DNA of 30,929 nt from Phycisphaerae bacterium (GTDB lineage: Bacteria; Chloroflexota; Anaerolineae; 4572-78; J111). The notes beneath the pieces are model-generated. The model was not told the DNA's origin and ran no database searches. It saw only the letters and a list, made by a program, of their open reading frames with translations. Shown piece after piece: positions 15,677-23,126 of this stretch (position 1 is the stretch's first letter; the number at the start of each line of letters is the position of its first letter). Where the stretch lies: the NCBI GenBank assembly GCA_028285035.1, contig JANQQF010000157.1, positions 1 through 30,929 on the forward strand, read 5' to 3'. A program made the translations under genes and the position numbers.

Positions 15677-16657
15677 TTATTTCTTCACAATAGACATTGT
15701 GGTCTGGATTAACTTTTCGTGCGCCGTAGAGGTATTCAGGCCGGCTTTTTCCATCCCCAACAACACGCCTCCCACGACCGGTGGTACCGTCAGACGGACA
15801 AATTGCGCGCTGGGAGCAACCTCCCAAACGGTCTGTTTCATCGTCTCAACCAGCACAGGGCTACCGTCATATAGACTCCCAATCAGCACAACCTTAAAGG
15901 ACTGCGATTCAAGCTCCAACTGACGGATAACGCCAGTAGCCAGGCTACCCAAACCGCGACCAGCCCATTTAATCAATTCTACGGCAACGGGATCGCCTTT
16001 GTCAGCGACCTTAAATATGATCGGTGCGGCGGAAGCATCGATATCATAGTAGTTTAGCGTAAGCCCCTCCAACAAGTCCGCTGCATTTTGTGCTCCAACC
16101 AAATTGGCAAAGCGTTCCGTAAGCAGGGTTGGGGGGCCGCGCCGAGTCCACGCCAGGGCAATGGCCTCAACCGCTTTATCAACCAGTTCAACCGCCCCAG
16201 CCACCTCCCCCATTCGAGCCCCAAGCCCAGTCATTCGGCCAACTCGATGATGTCGGTCCCAGCCCCAACAATTACACCGTGTCCCGGCAATAACACCCAG
16301 TCCCCACCCTTCCGGTGCCCCAGCTAGAATACCAATAATCGCATCGTTAACGACTTCAAATGGGGTCTCCGCTAATCCAATGGTTTGGATAGCGGCAAGC
16401 GTCGGTTTCAATTGAGATGGCCAGTCATAACCGGCCACACCAAAACCAGCCCCGCTGATTTGGCTTTTTGATATGTCGGCGGTCAGGAGAGCTTCCTGGG
16501 TGATATCATTGAGCGTTTCGGTCAACCCCTCGTAACCCACGTCTTCGTGATTGCCCGGCCCACCCTCAGCGAATCCGACGACCTGCCCTGTCGCATCGGC
16601 GATCAGCACGTGGCTTTTCGTTCCGCCAATATCAATACCAAGAAAATAATCAGTCAT
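15677..16657 (-). CDS. BadF/BadG/BcrA/BcrD-type ATPase, likely N-acetylglucosamine kinase-like
   Basis: A 326-residue ASKHA-fold kinase (actin/hexokinase superfamily). N-terminal phosphate loop is FLGIDIGGTKSHVLIAD (about 5-21), the second phosphate loop is VIAGTRCNCWGWD (about 119-131), which matches the family's 'AGTG.NC.G.D' pattern but with R where G is usual; GRMTGLGARMGEVAGA follows. The C-terminal adenosine region is KVVLIGSLYDGSPVL. Members phosphorylate N-acetylglucosamine or related sugars. The ATG at 16657 has GAGGA seven bases upstream; an upstream in-frame ATG at 16726 lies within the -10 box and is rejected. The gene is transcribed away from the DeoR regulator, which probably controls it. 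Confidence 0.85.
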   Translation of the reverse strand: MTDYFLGIDIGGTKSHVLIADATGQVVGFAEGGPGNHEDVGYEGLTETLNDITQEALLTADISKSQISGAGFGVAGYDWPSQLKPTLAAIQTIGLAETPFEVVNDAIIGILAGAPEGWGLGVIAGTRCNCWGWDRHHRVGRMTGLGARMGEVAGAVELVDKAVEAIALAWTRRGPPTLLTERFANLVGAQNAADLLEGLTLNYYDIDASAAPIIFKVADKGDPVAVELIKWAGRGLGSLATGVIRQLELESQSFKVVLIGSLYDGSPVLVETMKQTVWEVAPSAQFVRLTVPPVVGGVLLGMEKAGLNTSTAHEKLIQTTMSIVKK

Positions 16658-16725
16658 GATGCTTCCTCGTTGTAGACATCCATAACAGACTCTGAAATGA
16701 TTGAGGTCTAAATAGTCATCTTGCA

Positions 16726-16754
16726 ATTATGTTATTCGACACCAAAAATGTCAA
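16726..16754 (-). promoter_or_regulatory. promoter of the BadF-type kinase gene
   Basis: Read on the - strand: TTGACA (16749-16754) and CATAAT (16726-16731) with 17 bases between. The -35 box is perfect. The start codon of the gene is about 65 bases downstream of the expected initiation point. Confidence 0.65.
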
Positions 16755-16807
16755 CATCCATCCACTCAATTGCGAAAAATATTGATTTTCGAGCAAGAAT
16801 ATGACAA

Positions 16808-16839
16808 TTTTTGTTGACAAGTTATCAAAAATATGATAA
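16808..16839. promoter_or_regulatory. operator-like palindrome in the DeoR/kinase divergent region
   Basis: TTATCA-AAAATA-TGATAA (16822-16839) is a perfect 6-bp inverted repeat. Next to it are GTTGACA (16813-16819), the mirror image of TGTCAAC in the opposing promoter (16749-16755), and ATTTTTG/CAAAAAT arms (16808-16814, 16826-16832). A perfect TTGACA at 16814-16819 may be the -35 of the DeoR gene, though no -10 box at 16-18 bases is convincing. Control by the DeoR protein is inferred. Confidence 0.45.
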
Positions 16840-16913
16840 GTAATAATTCATTCAAGCATATTCGCTGATTTTTTAGAGAGTCTTTACTTCAAAAAATTAC
16901 CAGACAGGAAAAA

Positions 16914-17675
16914 ATGCCAACACAACGCCAAATACAAATTATGCAACATTTAATCGAGCATGGCAGCAGTAAAGTTGCAGAATTGAGTGACGTGTTAAAG
17001 GTTTCCCCCTCAACGATCCATCGTGAACTACAGATCATGGAGAATGAGGGGCTAGTTTTACGGTCGCACGGTGCGGCCCAGCTTCCGATTCCCATTCAAT
17101 ACAAAGATATTTTTGAACACAGGGCAGCGCAACAATTTGAAGCAAAGAAACAAATTGCGACAGCGGCAAAACATCTGGTTAAATCTGGACAAGTGATTGG
17201 CTTGTCGGGCGGAACAACGAGCACGGAACTTGCTCGTCAATTGCGGGCTGTCCCCAATATTACGATCGTTACGAATGCCATCAATGTCGCCTTCGAGTTA
17301 CAAGGATACAGTAATCAGATCATTGTAACGGGGGGCAAACTGAATCAAAATTCATACGAGTTAGTCGGTGATTTACAGACGCAAGCGCTGCGGAATATGC
17401 ACCTCGATCTTTGCTTTCTTAGTGTGAGTGGAATTGACGTACAATTTGGTTTCTCGGTCCTTGATGAACCTGAGGCCGTGGCAAGCAGGGCATTTAAGGC
17501 CGCCTCAAAGCAGACCATTATTATGGCCGATCACACAAAAATTGATAAGGCGACCTTTGCCCGCTTTTGTGCGCTGAATGAAGTCGATTTACTGATCACG
17601 GATCGTGGTATCTCGGATCAGCAGCGGATTGAACTCAAAGAAGTAGGGTTAAAGGTAGAGGTTGCTGTAAGTTAG
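16914..17675 (+). CDS. DeoR/GlpR-family transcriptional regulator
   Basis: A 253-residue DeoR-type repressor. The winged helix is at the N-terminus (QIMQHLIEHGSSKVAELSDVLKVSPSTIHRELQIMENEGLVLRSHGAAQL, about 8-60), and the sugar-phosphate-isomerase-like sensor follows, with the phosphate-binding GLSGGTTSTELARQL (about 98-112), SGIDVQFGFSVLDE (about 176-189) and MADHTKIDK. Such regulators respond to phosphorylated sugars, so the product of the divergent kinase could be its effector. The ATG follows AGGA by five bases. The DegT gene is downstream at 200 bases, with an inverted-repeat element between. Confidence 0.9.
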   Translation: MPTQRQIQIMQHLIEHGSSKVAELSDVLKVSPSTIHRELQIMENEGLVLRSHGAAQLPIPIQYKDIFEHRAAQQFEAKKQIATAAKHLVKSGQVIGLSGGTTSTELARQLRAVPNITIVTNAINVAFELQGYSNQIIVTGGKLNQNSYELVGDLQTQALRNMHLDLCFLSVSGIDVQFGFSVLDEPEAVASRAFKAASKQTIIMADHTKIDKATFARFCALNEVDLLITDRGISDQQRIELKEVGLKVEVAVS

Positions 17676-17738
17676 GAAATACCGTTAATGTTGAATACAG
17701 TTAGCGTCATTCGTTTCTCGCCACGAATATGACTGGGT

Positions 17739-17795
17739 GTTGACACGTGATGCGTAGAACAAGCCACCATTACGCATCACGGATCACGTATCAAC
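17739..17795. repeat. nested inverted repeats (GTGATGCGTA type)
   Basis: The inner arms GTGATGCGTA (17747-17756) and TACGCATCAC (17771-17780) are perfect 10-bp complements. The outer arms GTTGACACGTGAT (17739-17751) and ATCACGTATCAAC (17783-17795) pair in 12 of 13 positions. The words GTGAT and ATCACG recur, which points to a self-complementary low-complexity element rather than a single operator. No gene is seen in it. Confidence 0.6.
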
Positions 17796-17875
17796 AAGAT
17801 AAGCTGATATAGGGACGAAAACATTGAGACATTAACCAATCTGTCAGTTTGGACAGAAAGAAAGGAAAGAAAAAA

Positions 17876-19156
17876 ATGATGACGAAACTTGCCCTTTTAG
17901 GGGGTTCCCCCAGCATCACCTTGCCATCGGAACAGTTCCCCCGCTTCTCTCAGGAAGCCATCACCCGTGTTGCTCAAATTTTGGAGCAGGGCATCAGCGT
18001 CGGTTTAAACAAAACTGATCCAGAAATCGAGGAGGCCGAGGCAGCAATTGCCCAGTGGCAGGGGGTTGAGTACTGCTTGGGCACTTCCTCCGGCCACGCC
18101 GCCCTTCAATCCGCTCTGATGGGTCTGGAAATTTCATCAGGGGATGAGGTGATCACCACCCCCTATAGTTGGGGGGCCTCAATCTCCTGCATCCTCCACA
18201 ACAACGCCATTCCGGTCTTTACCGATGTTGACCCTGACACTGGCTTGATGGACCCAACCACCATCGAAGATAAAATTACAGCCAGGACCAAAGCAATCCT
18301 GGTCGTGCATATTTATGGTCAACCTGCCAATATGACCGCGATCAGAGAGATTGCTGATCGGCATAATTTATACCTGATTGAGGATGGCAGCCAGGCCCAC
18401 GGGGCAAAACATCAGGGTCGAAAAGTCGGTCAATTTGGCGATGCCGCAGGCTTCTCCTGTATGGGCCGTAAATTGCTGGCCTCCACCGAAGCGGGCTATA
18501 TGATCACCCCGCATGAAGAAGTATACTGGAAGGGGGCGATGGGTGGACATCATATCGGCCGCTCACCTGAACCTGGTTTTCCAAATGAACTGCTTCCTTA
18601 CGTCGATTCGCTGGTGTATACCTACCGCCTGAGCACGGTCAATGCGGTTCTCCTGGTGGAGCAACTCAAAAAGATCGATGCTGAAAACGAGGCCCGTCAG
18701 AAGAATGTGGGTATCCTCCGGCACGCCTTGGAAGGGGTGGAAAGCGTCTCCTTGCCGATTTACCCCGAAACGGATGAGCCTGTCTATCATCTCCTTTCAC
18801 TCAACTTCAACCCGGAGCAAGCTGGTGTCACCCGCGATACCTACCTCAAAGCCCTAAATGCCGAGGGTTTAAAACTGACACCCTATGTCCCCGCCCCTAT
18901 TCCCGCCTGGCAACGGCTGCATTGGCAAAATTATGATGGCCCCAAGGTGATGTGGTTGGAAAATCTTGAGCGATATGGGGTTGATTACGCCCAGGTCGAG
19001 GTGCCGAATTGTGAAATGAAAGTGGCCCGCTCAATGGAGATGAAGTGGAACTATGTTGAGATAGATGAGCCACGCATTCAAGAGATTGCCTCGGCCTTCC
19101 ATAAGGTCGAAGAGAATCTTGAGATACTCCGTGATTTTGAATCATCGGAAATGTAA
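17876..19156 (+). CDS. DegT/DnrJ/EryC1-family PLP aminotransferase
   Basis: A 426-residue fold-type I PLP enzyme of the sugar aminotransferase family. The internal-aldimine lysine is expected at K199 in SCMGRKLLASTEAG, the cofactor-pairing acid is D170 in LIEDGSQAHGA, and the early motifs LGTSSGHAALQSALMGL and GDEVITTPYSW are present. Family members transaminate keto-sugars or act as dehydratases on cyclitols and amino sugars; the exact substrate is unknown. ATG 17876 is chosen because an AAGGAAAG site lies just upstream; a TTG at 17849 has none. It stands downstream of the DeoR gene and, with the BadF-type kinase, suggests an amino-sugar or cyclitol locus. Confidence 0.87.
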   Translation: MMTKLALLGGSPSITLPSEQFPRFSQEAITRVAQILEQGISVGLNKTDPEIEEAEAAIAQWQGVEYCLGTSSGHAALQSALMGLEISSGDEVITTPYSWGASISCILHNNAIPVFTDVDPDTGLMDPTTIEDKITARTKAILVVHIYGQPANMTAIREIADRHNLYLIEDGSQAHGAKHQGRKVGQFGDAAGFSCMGRKLLASTEAGYMITPHEEVYWKGAMGGHHIGRSPEPGFPNELLPYVDSLVYTYRLSTVNAVLLVEQLKKIDAENEARQKNVGILRHALEGVESVSLPIYPETDEPVYHLLSLNFNPEQAGVTRDTYLKALNAEGLKLTPYVPAPIPAWQRLHWQNYDGPKVMWLENLERYGVDYAQVEVPNCEMKVARSMEMKWNYVEIDEPRIQEIASAFHKVEENLEILRDFESSEM

Positions 19157-19538
19157 CCGTGATTGAATCGCTAACGGTGAGATGATATCGCCACCCTCCA
19201 AGGAAGGATAGTTTCGGTGCATTTGGCCCGGGTTTTGGCCTGATGGGAACGATTAAGAGGCGTGGAATACGCCCGACATTTCGAAGAACCTGCGTTAAGT
19301 TCGCCGAGAGCCTATGTAGGTTTTTTGTTAGGTTTGGGGTGGGGTAGACAATTTAATGAGGCGTGCATATAATGGACACGGCTTGTTAACAAGGTTGTTA
19401 AACACCGTTTTCAAGGTCACCAAGGATTACCTTCCCGCTAGGCTTGTTGTGTATGGTTCAGCACTCTTGATCCGCAGGCGTTTTTCTCAAAGAGGTAATT
19501 ATCGAAACATTCTATCGGAACAGATAAAGGGCTATACG
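19157..19538. other. long gap holding repeat copy B; no convincing gene
   Basis: The 382 bases between the DegT and AraC genes hold repeat copy B (19211-19340). Open frame from 19356 is in phase with the AraC gene, but its 61 codons read as non-native basic sequence, and the internal start at 19539 fits the family better. The promoter of the AraC gene was not clear. Confidence 0.5.
19211..19340 (+). repeat. dispersed repeat, copy B (terminator-like right end)
   Basis: Longest copy of the family. Its first 50 bases align without gaps to 21211-21260 in the helicase gene (38 of 50 identical by my count), and from 19229 it aligns with copy A. It has a stem GCGT-ggaat-ACGC (19260-19272), in which one pair differs from copy A by a compensated change (T-A to C-G), and AACCTGCGT paired with ATGTAGGTT, then TTTTTT (19321-19326). 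It could terminate the DegT transcript. Confidence 0.7.
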
Positions 19539-20474
19539 ATGCAATTCAAAGAAGGTATTCAGGGAACGCATTCTCAAGGGCTTAAAGCAATAAAGCAAGT
19601 GGAAGGGCCGGAAATCCCGCAATTACTAGCATCAAGCACCGGACTGGGCTGGCAGGGTATTGAAGCCCATACGTTCCAGTTACCCTACAACATGGCTTTC
19701 TGCGCTGAATCGCACACCACAGATATTAATCTGATCGCCTTTACACAGGGCAGGTTGTGGATGGATGAGCATCAACGTCTTTCCTGCAAAGGTTATGAGA
19801 TTCATTGCGGTGATTTGTTTTTGAGACCGTTACACACAGCCACCCCCGAGGCACGCTGGCGCGGCATCAGCCCAGAGCCGGTGCATTCGCTACACATACA
19901 TCTTGATCCTCCGCTTTTCGATCGGACTGTCGAAGAACTGACGGATCGTGACCCTGCCAGAATTACACTGATGGAACATGCTGGATTCAGCGATCCGCTG
20001 CTTTGGCAAATTGGTCTGACATTAGGGAATGAACTCAAGAACCCATCTACAATGAGTGCGCTTTATGCACAAACAACTGCGCAGATGGTGGTCGTGCATT
20101 TGCTGCGTCATTACGCAACCAATCAGGTTGTGGTAAAAGAACATAAACAGGGTTTAACGATGAAGCAGATGCAGCGCGTTAAAGAGTACATTCAGGTGAA
20201 CCTAACCAAAGATTTGACACTAGAGGACTTAGCAGAACAGACAGGATACAGCCCCTACCACTTCGCTCGCTTGTTCCGTCAGGCGACAGGAGACACGCCG
20301 CACCAATTTGTGATACGCCACCGAATCAAAGAGGCCCAACACCTGCTGCGAAATACAGATTTACCGATTGCACAAATTGCGATAGAGACAGGCTTTACCC
20401 ATCAAAGTCATCTAACACGCGTATTCAAGCGATTTGTGTCTACCACGCCAAAAGCCTTCCGCCACGATATCTAA
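19539..20474 (+). CDS. AraC-family transcriptional regulator
   Basis: A 311-residue regulator: an N-terminal cupin-like sensing region (about 20-150, with YEIHCGDLFLRPL and HSLHIHLDPPLFD) and a C-terminal AraC DNA-binding domain with two helix-turn-helices, LTLEDLAEQTGYSPYHFARLFRQATGDTPHQFV (about 228-260) and LPIAQIAIETGFTHQSHLTRVFKRFVSTTPKAFR (about 275-308). Effector and targets are unknown. Start at 19539 is chosen because AAGGG lies eight bases before it and the usual length is about 300; an in-frame ATG at 19356 would add 61 residues. A membrane protein gene follows after 221 bases. Confidence 0.87.
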   Translation: MQFKEGIQGTHSQGLKAIKQVEGPEIPQLLASSTGLGWQGIEAHTFQLPYNMAFCAESHTTDINLIAFTQGRLWMDEHQRLSCKGYEIHCGDLFLRPLHTATPEARWRGISPEPVHSLHIHLDPPLFDRTVEELTDRDPARITLMEHAGFSDPLLWQIGLTLGNELKNPSTMSALYAQTTAQMVVVHLLRHYATNQVVVKEHKQGLTMKQMQRVKEYIQVNLTKDLTLEDLAEQTGYSPYHFARLFRQATGDTPHQFVIRHRIKEAQHLLRNTDLPIAQIAIETGFTHQSHLTRVFKRFVSTTPKAFRHDI

Positions 20475-20695
20475 ACTTTCCGCAAAGTGAACCCACGAAC
20501 TTTGTAAATGAATATTATTTACGTTTTCATTTTGTGCCGCACATAAACAGCGCAAGTTTGTGCAAATTTCGCCACGAATTTGCAAGACTCTCCGCCACTA
20601 ACTCGCTAAAATATACAACAAATGTTGAGAAATAGGTCTGGCTCTCATTATTATGATGTGTGCTTATGTCCGCTAATAGTTATTCAAGGAGCACA

Positions 20696-21073
20696 ATGAA
20701 CAAATCAAAACAGATTGGAGGACTTGTTGGGCCAACAATGGTGGCAACGATCATCTCCGAGTTTCCACTGGTACAACCGAATCTTTATGACGCGCAAATT
20801 CCGCCTGTTGTCTATTTATCGGGGACATTGATGTTTATCGGTGGCCTCGCAATCGTCCGAGCGCATAACCACTGGGGGCGTAATTGGACTGTACTGTTGA
20901 CGCTCTCAGGGTGGTTTTTCATGATTCTTGGTCTTTTCCGAATGTTTGCAGCAGCAGCCTATTTAAAGGGGTCAGCAAACACCAGCACGACCGTCTTCAT
21001 AATCATTGAAGCTGTTCTGCTAATCATTGGACTAATTATCACCTTCAAGTCATACACAGGTGGCAAAGCGTGA
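20696..21073 (+). CDS. small four-helix membrane protein
   Basis: A 125-residue membrane protein with four predicted spans: VGPTMVATIISEFPLVQ, PPVVYLSGTLMFIGGLAIV, WTVLLTLSGWFFMILGLFRMFAAAA and TTVFIIIEAVLLIIGLIITF. ARIVRAHNHWGRNWT-like sequence (VRAHNHWGRNWTVL, about 55-68) between spans 2 and 3 is conserved-looking but I cannot name the family. AAGGAG lies four bases before this ATG; an in-frame ATG at 20660 is less well placed. Confidence 0.75.
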   Translation: MNKSKQIGGLVGPTMVATIISEFPLVQPNLYDAQIPPVVYLSGTLMFIGGLAIVRAHNHWGRNWTVLLTLSGWFFMILGLFRMFAAAAYLKGSANTSTTVFIIIEAVLLIIGLIITFKSYTGGKA

Positions 21074-21141
21074 CAGATAAAAATATTGTTCAAAGCACCT
21101 ACCAGATATGATGCTGTATTGGTACCCCGGCTCAAAAGCCT

Positions 21142-22749
21142 TTATTTAGTGCCCAACATCCCCGCCCGTTTAATCATCTTCTGTAACAATTCAATCCGCT
21201 TCTCTAACTGAGCCTCGGTGCATTCGGCCTGGGTTTTGACCTTTTGGGTCTGATTGAGATGCGTGTGGATGGTGTGGTAGGGTTGGCTCGTCAAGTGGTG
21301 GTAGTGGGCGACCAGGGTGCTGATCGTTTCGGTCAGGGCAGCCTTGCGCTCGCTTTTGGTCTGGGCCTCGACTCGTTCGGTCACTTTCTGCTCGACCACC
21401 TGCTTCATTTTGGCGGCGGGCGGGGTCAAGGCCGGGTCATTCCACATTGTCAGTTGGCCGCCGTTGACGATGATCGACTCGACGCCGCTGTTGTAGGAGC
21501 TGAGGGCCTGCCACATCGGTTTGGGGTCTTTCTCATCGGCTTCCACCTCATCCAACCCATCCTCGATGCGCTCCACTTTGGGGGCAAGGTAGTGGCGTTG
21601 CTCCTTCTCCACCTGCTGGGCCAAAATTTTGAGCCGCACATCCGAGGGCAGGTAGCAGTAGGCCACCTGCACCCCGGCTGGGACTGGGGTCACCCGCACA
21701 ATTCGCCCCAGAAACTGACGAAAGTACATCTTGGTGGTCACGGTCGTGGCGTACACCCCCACTCGCATGCGGGGAATATCCACCCCCTCACTGACCATAT
21801 TACAGGCCACCAGCCACTCCTCTCGATTAGCCGCAAATCTCTTAATTTTCCGCGAGGCGGTGTTGTCATCCGAGAGCACAACTGTAGGGCGGGTGTGGCT
21901 GACCTCGGCCAAAAGCTGGGCTAAATCACGGGCGTGGTTTTGATCAGCGGCGACGAGGAGGCCTCCTGCTTCAGGGTGCTCTTGCCTGGTTTCTAGCAGC
22001 ATTTTGTGGGCATCAGCCAGCATCTGTTGCATCCAGCCGCTGGCAGGGTCGAGCGCCGCCCGCAGTCGGCGTGAGGCCAGCCCCTGAGCAATCTCATCCA
22101 AAAAGCTGGCCTGAATGACCTCGTCATCCTCCTGCCAAGCCACTTCCCCACCATAGGTGAAGAAGGCCACCGAGCGACACACGCCTTCCTCGATGGCTCG
22201 ACCATAGCCGTAAATGTAGTCGGGTTGGCTGGCATCCTCTTCGTAGCGGACAAACGGGATGGTGTTGTTATCGCTGCGGAAGGCTGTGCCGGAGAGGGAA
22301 AGGACAAAACCCGCTGGTGTAAAGGCCCGACGGAGCGAGTCGCCCCACAACAGGCCATCGGCGGCGTGGTGTATCTCATCGAGAATGACCACCGCCCCTT
22401 TACACATTTTGGCAAAAAATTCGGGGCGATTGGCGACCTGGTGATAGGTAATGGCCACACCGTGGTAATCACTGGCCAAACGACGTTTGTTACCAAAGTT
22501 GCTGTCGAGGTGCAGACCAAAGCGGTCAGCAACCTTCGACCATTGCAATCGCAGATGGGCGGTCGGCACGACAACAATCAGGCGGGAGCGTTTGACAACC
22601 CGAAATTGATGTAGGGCCACCTGCAAGGCAGCCGTTGTTTTCCCCGAGCCAGGGGTCGCTTCCCACAATAATGTATCAACACCTTTGGCAATTTGTTCGT
22701 GATAGGTGGCCAAGGCTTCTTGTTGCCAAGCCCGAAGTTTGATGGTCAT
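21142..22749 (-). CDS. superfamily 2 DEAD/DEAH-box helicase
   Basis: A 535-residue SF2 helicase. Motif I is EATPGSGKTTAAL (30-42), motif II is VVILDEIHHAA (DEIH box), motif III is LSLSGTAFRSD, and motif VI is QFLGRIVRVTP with both arginines. This is the fold of restriction-endonuclease or DNA-repair type helicases (ResIII/Helicase_C). The C-terminal 90 residues are helical and end in a basic domain (HTHLNQTQKVKTQAECTEAQLEKRIELLQK), whose coding DNA resembles the repeat copies A and B. ATG at 22749 is chosen over one at 22770, since AAAGG precedes it. The gene lies alone with no nuclease or methylase beside it. Confidence 0.88.
   Translation of the reverse strand: MTIKLRAWQQEALATYHEQIAKGVDTLLWEATPGSGKTTAALQVALHQFRVVKRSRLIVVVPTAHLRLQWSKVADRFGLHLDSNFGNKRRLASDYHGVAITYHQVANRPEFFAKMCKGAVVILDEIHHAADGLLWGDSLRRAFTPAGFVLSLSGTAFRSDNNTIPFVRYEEDASQPDYIYGYGRAIEEGVCRSVAFFTYGGEVAWQEDDEVIQASFLDEIAQGLASRRLRAALDPASGWMQQMLADAHKMLLETRQEHPEAGGLLVAADQNHARDLAQLLAEVSHTRPTVVLSDDNTASRKIKRFAANREEWLVACNMVSEGVDIPRMRVGVYATTVTTKMYFRQFLGRIVRVTPVPAGVQVAYCYLPSDVRLKILAQQVEKEQRHYLAPKVERIEDGLDEVEADEKDPKPMWQALSSYNSGVESIIVNGGQLTMWNDPALTPPAAKMKQVVEQKVTERVEAQTKSERKAALTETISTLVAHYHHLTSQPYHTIHTHLNQTQKVKTQAECTEAQLEKRIELLQKMIKRAGMLGTK
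21211..21260 (+). repeat. segment C: repeat-family match inside helicase coding sequence
   Basis: This stretch of the helicase 3' end matches copy B (38/50) and copy A (27/30 over 21229-21258) at DNA level, in the same orientation. It lacks the right-hand part (stem, U-run) of the copies. On the - strand it encodes LNQTQKVKTQAECTEA; copy B reads LNRSHQAKTRAKCTET in the same frame and copy A LNRTQKIKTQ. Confidence 0.6.
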
Positions 22750-22770
22750 TTTACCTTTGTCCAGGTACAT

Positions 22771-22794
22771 AAAAAGTGTCGGTCCAGGCCGACA
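22771..22794 (-). terminator. terminator-like hairpin directly upstream of the helicase gene
   Basis: On the - strand TGTCGG-CCTGGA-CCGACA (22794-22777) is a perfect 6-bp stem, then C and TTTTT. It sits just before the helicase start. It may end readthrough from the upstream gene or act as an attenuator in the helicase leader. Confidence 0.55.
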
Positions 22795-22811
22795 ATGATG
22801 GGATAAAAAAT

Positions 22812-22880
22812 AGAGATTGGAGATTAGTTATTGGAGATTAGGGTTGAAACATCAATCTCTAATCTCCCAATCTTTAGTCT
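22812..22880. repeat. self-complementary ATTGGAGATTAG repeat
   Basis: ATTGGAGATTAG occurs twice in tandem (22816-22827 and 22830-22841) and its near-complement CTAATCTCCCAAT appears at 22859-22871, with flanking matches giving a long imperfect hairpin. It is of the same general kind as the 17739-17795 element. Confidence 0.6.
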
Positions 22881-23126
22881 CGAACAATGATATTTCGGGC
22901 AACGTTGACACCGAATTTTTATTGATTTGGGATGAAATGACTACTGAAGAAATGAGAGCTTGGTGATTATAGTCAGGGGGAAAAAAATGACAAACTGACC
23001 AATAATTTTAGAACATCTGAGTTATATTATACCAAGCCAAGATAGTTGGTGTGATACTCTACGTCACACCCCTCGAACCAACGCAGAACATTGGCCCGAG
23101 ACCCTAAGTGCGTAAATCCTATTACA

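Larger units (their letters stand above)
22750..23126. other. non-coding gap between helicase and propeller genes
   Basis: This gap holds a terminator-like hairpin (22771-22794), a low-complexity inverted repeat (22812-22880), a perfect 7-bp stem GGTGTGA/TCACACC (23048-23070) and no convincing gene. The last stem is downstream of the propeller gene, but lacks a T-run on the - strand. A faint resemblance of 23070-23105 to the right half of repeat copies A and B was noted. Confidence 0.5.

Noticed and set aside
17849..17875. TTG start at 17849 for the DegT gene
   Set aside because: It lacks a ribosome-binding site, and the ATG at 17876 has one.
19356..19538. Upstream ATG of the AraC gene at 19356
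   Set aside because: The added 61 residues do not fit the family length and include basic low-complexity sequence; AAGGG supports 19539.
21244..21924. Long open frame on + over the helicase
   Set aside because: The - strand frame has all helicase motifs; the + frame has none.
23048..23110. Possible fourth repeat copy at 23048-23110
   Set aside because: The stem is perfect and a few bases near CCGAGA agree with copies A and B, but overall identity is about half and no T-run is present, so I do not count it.
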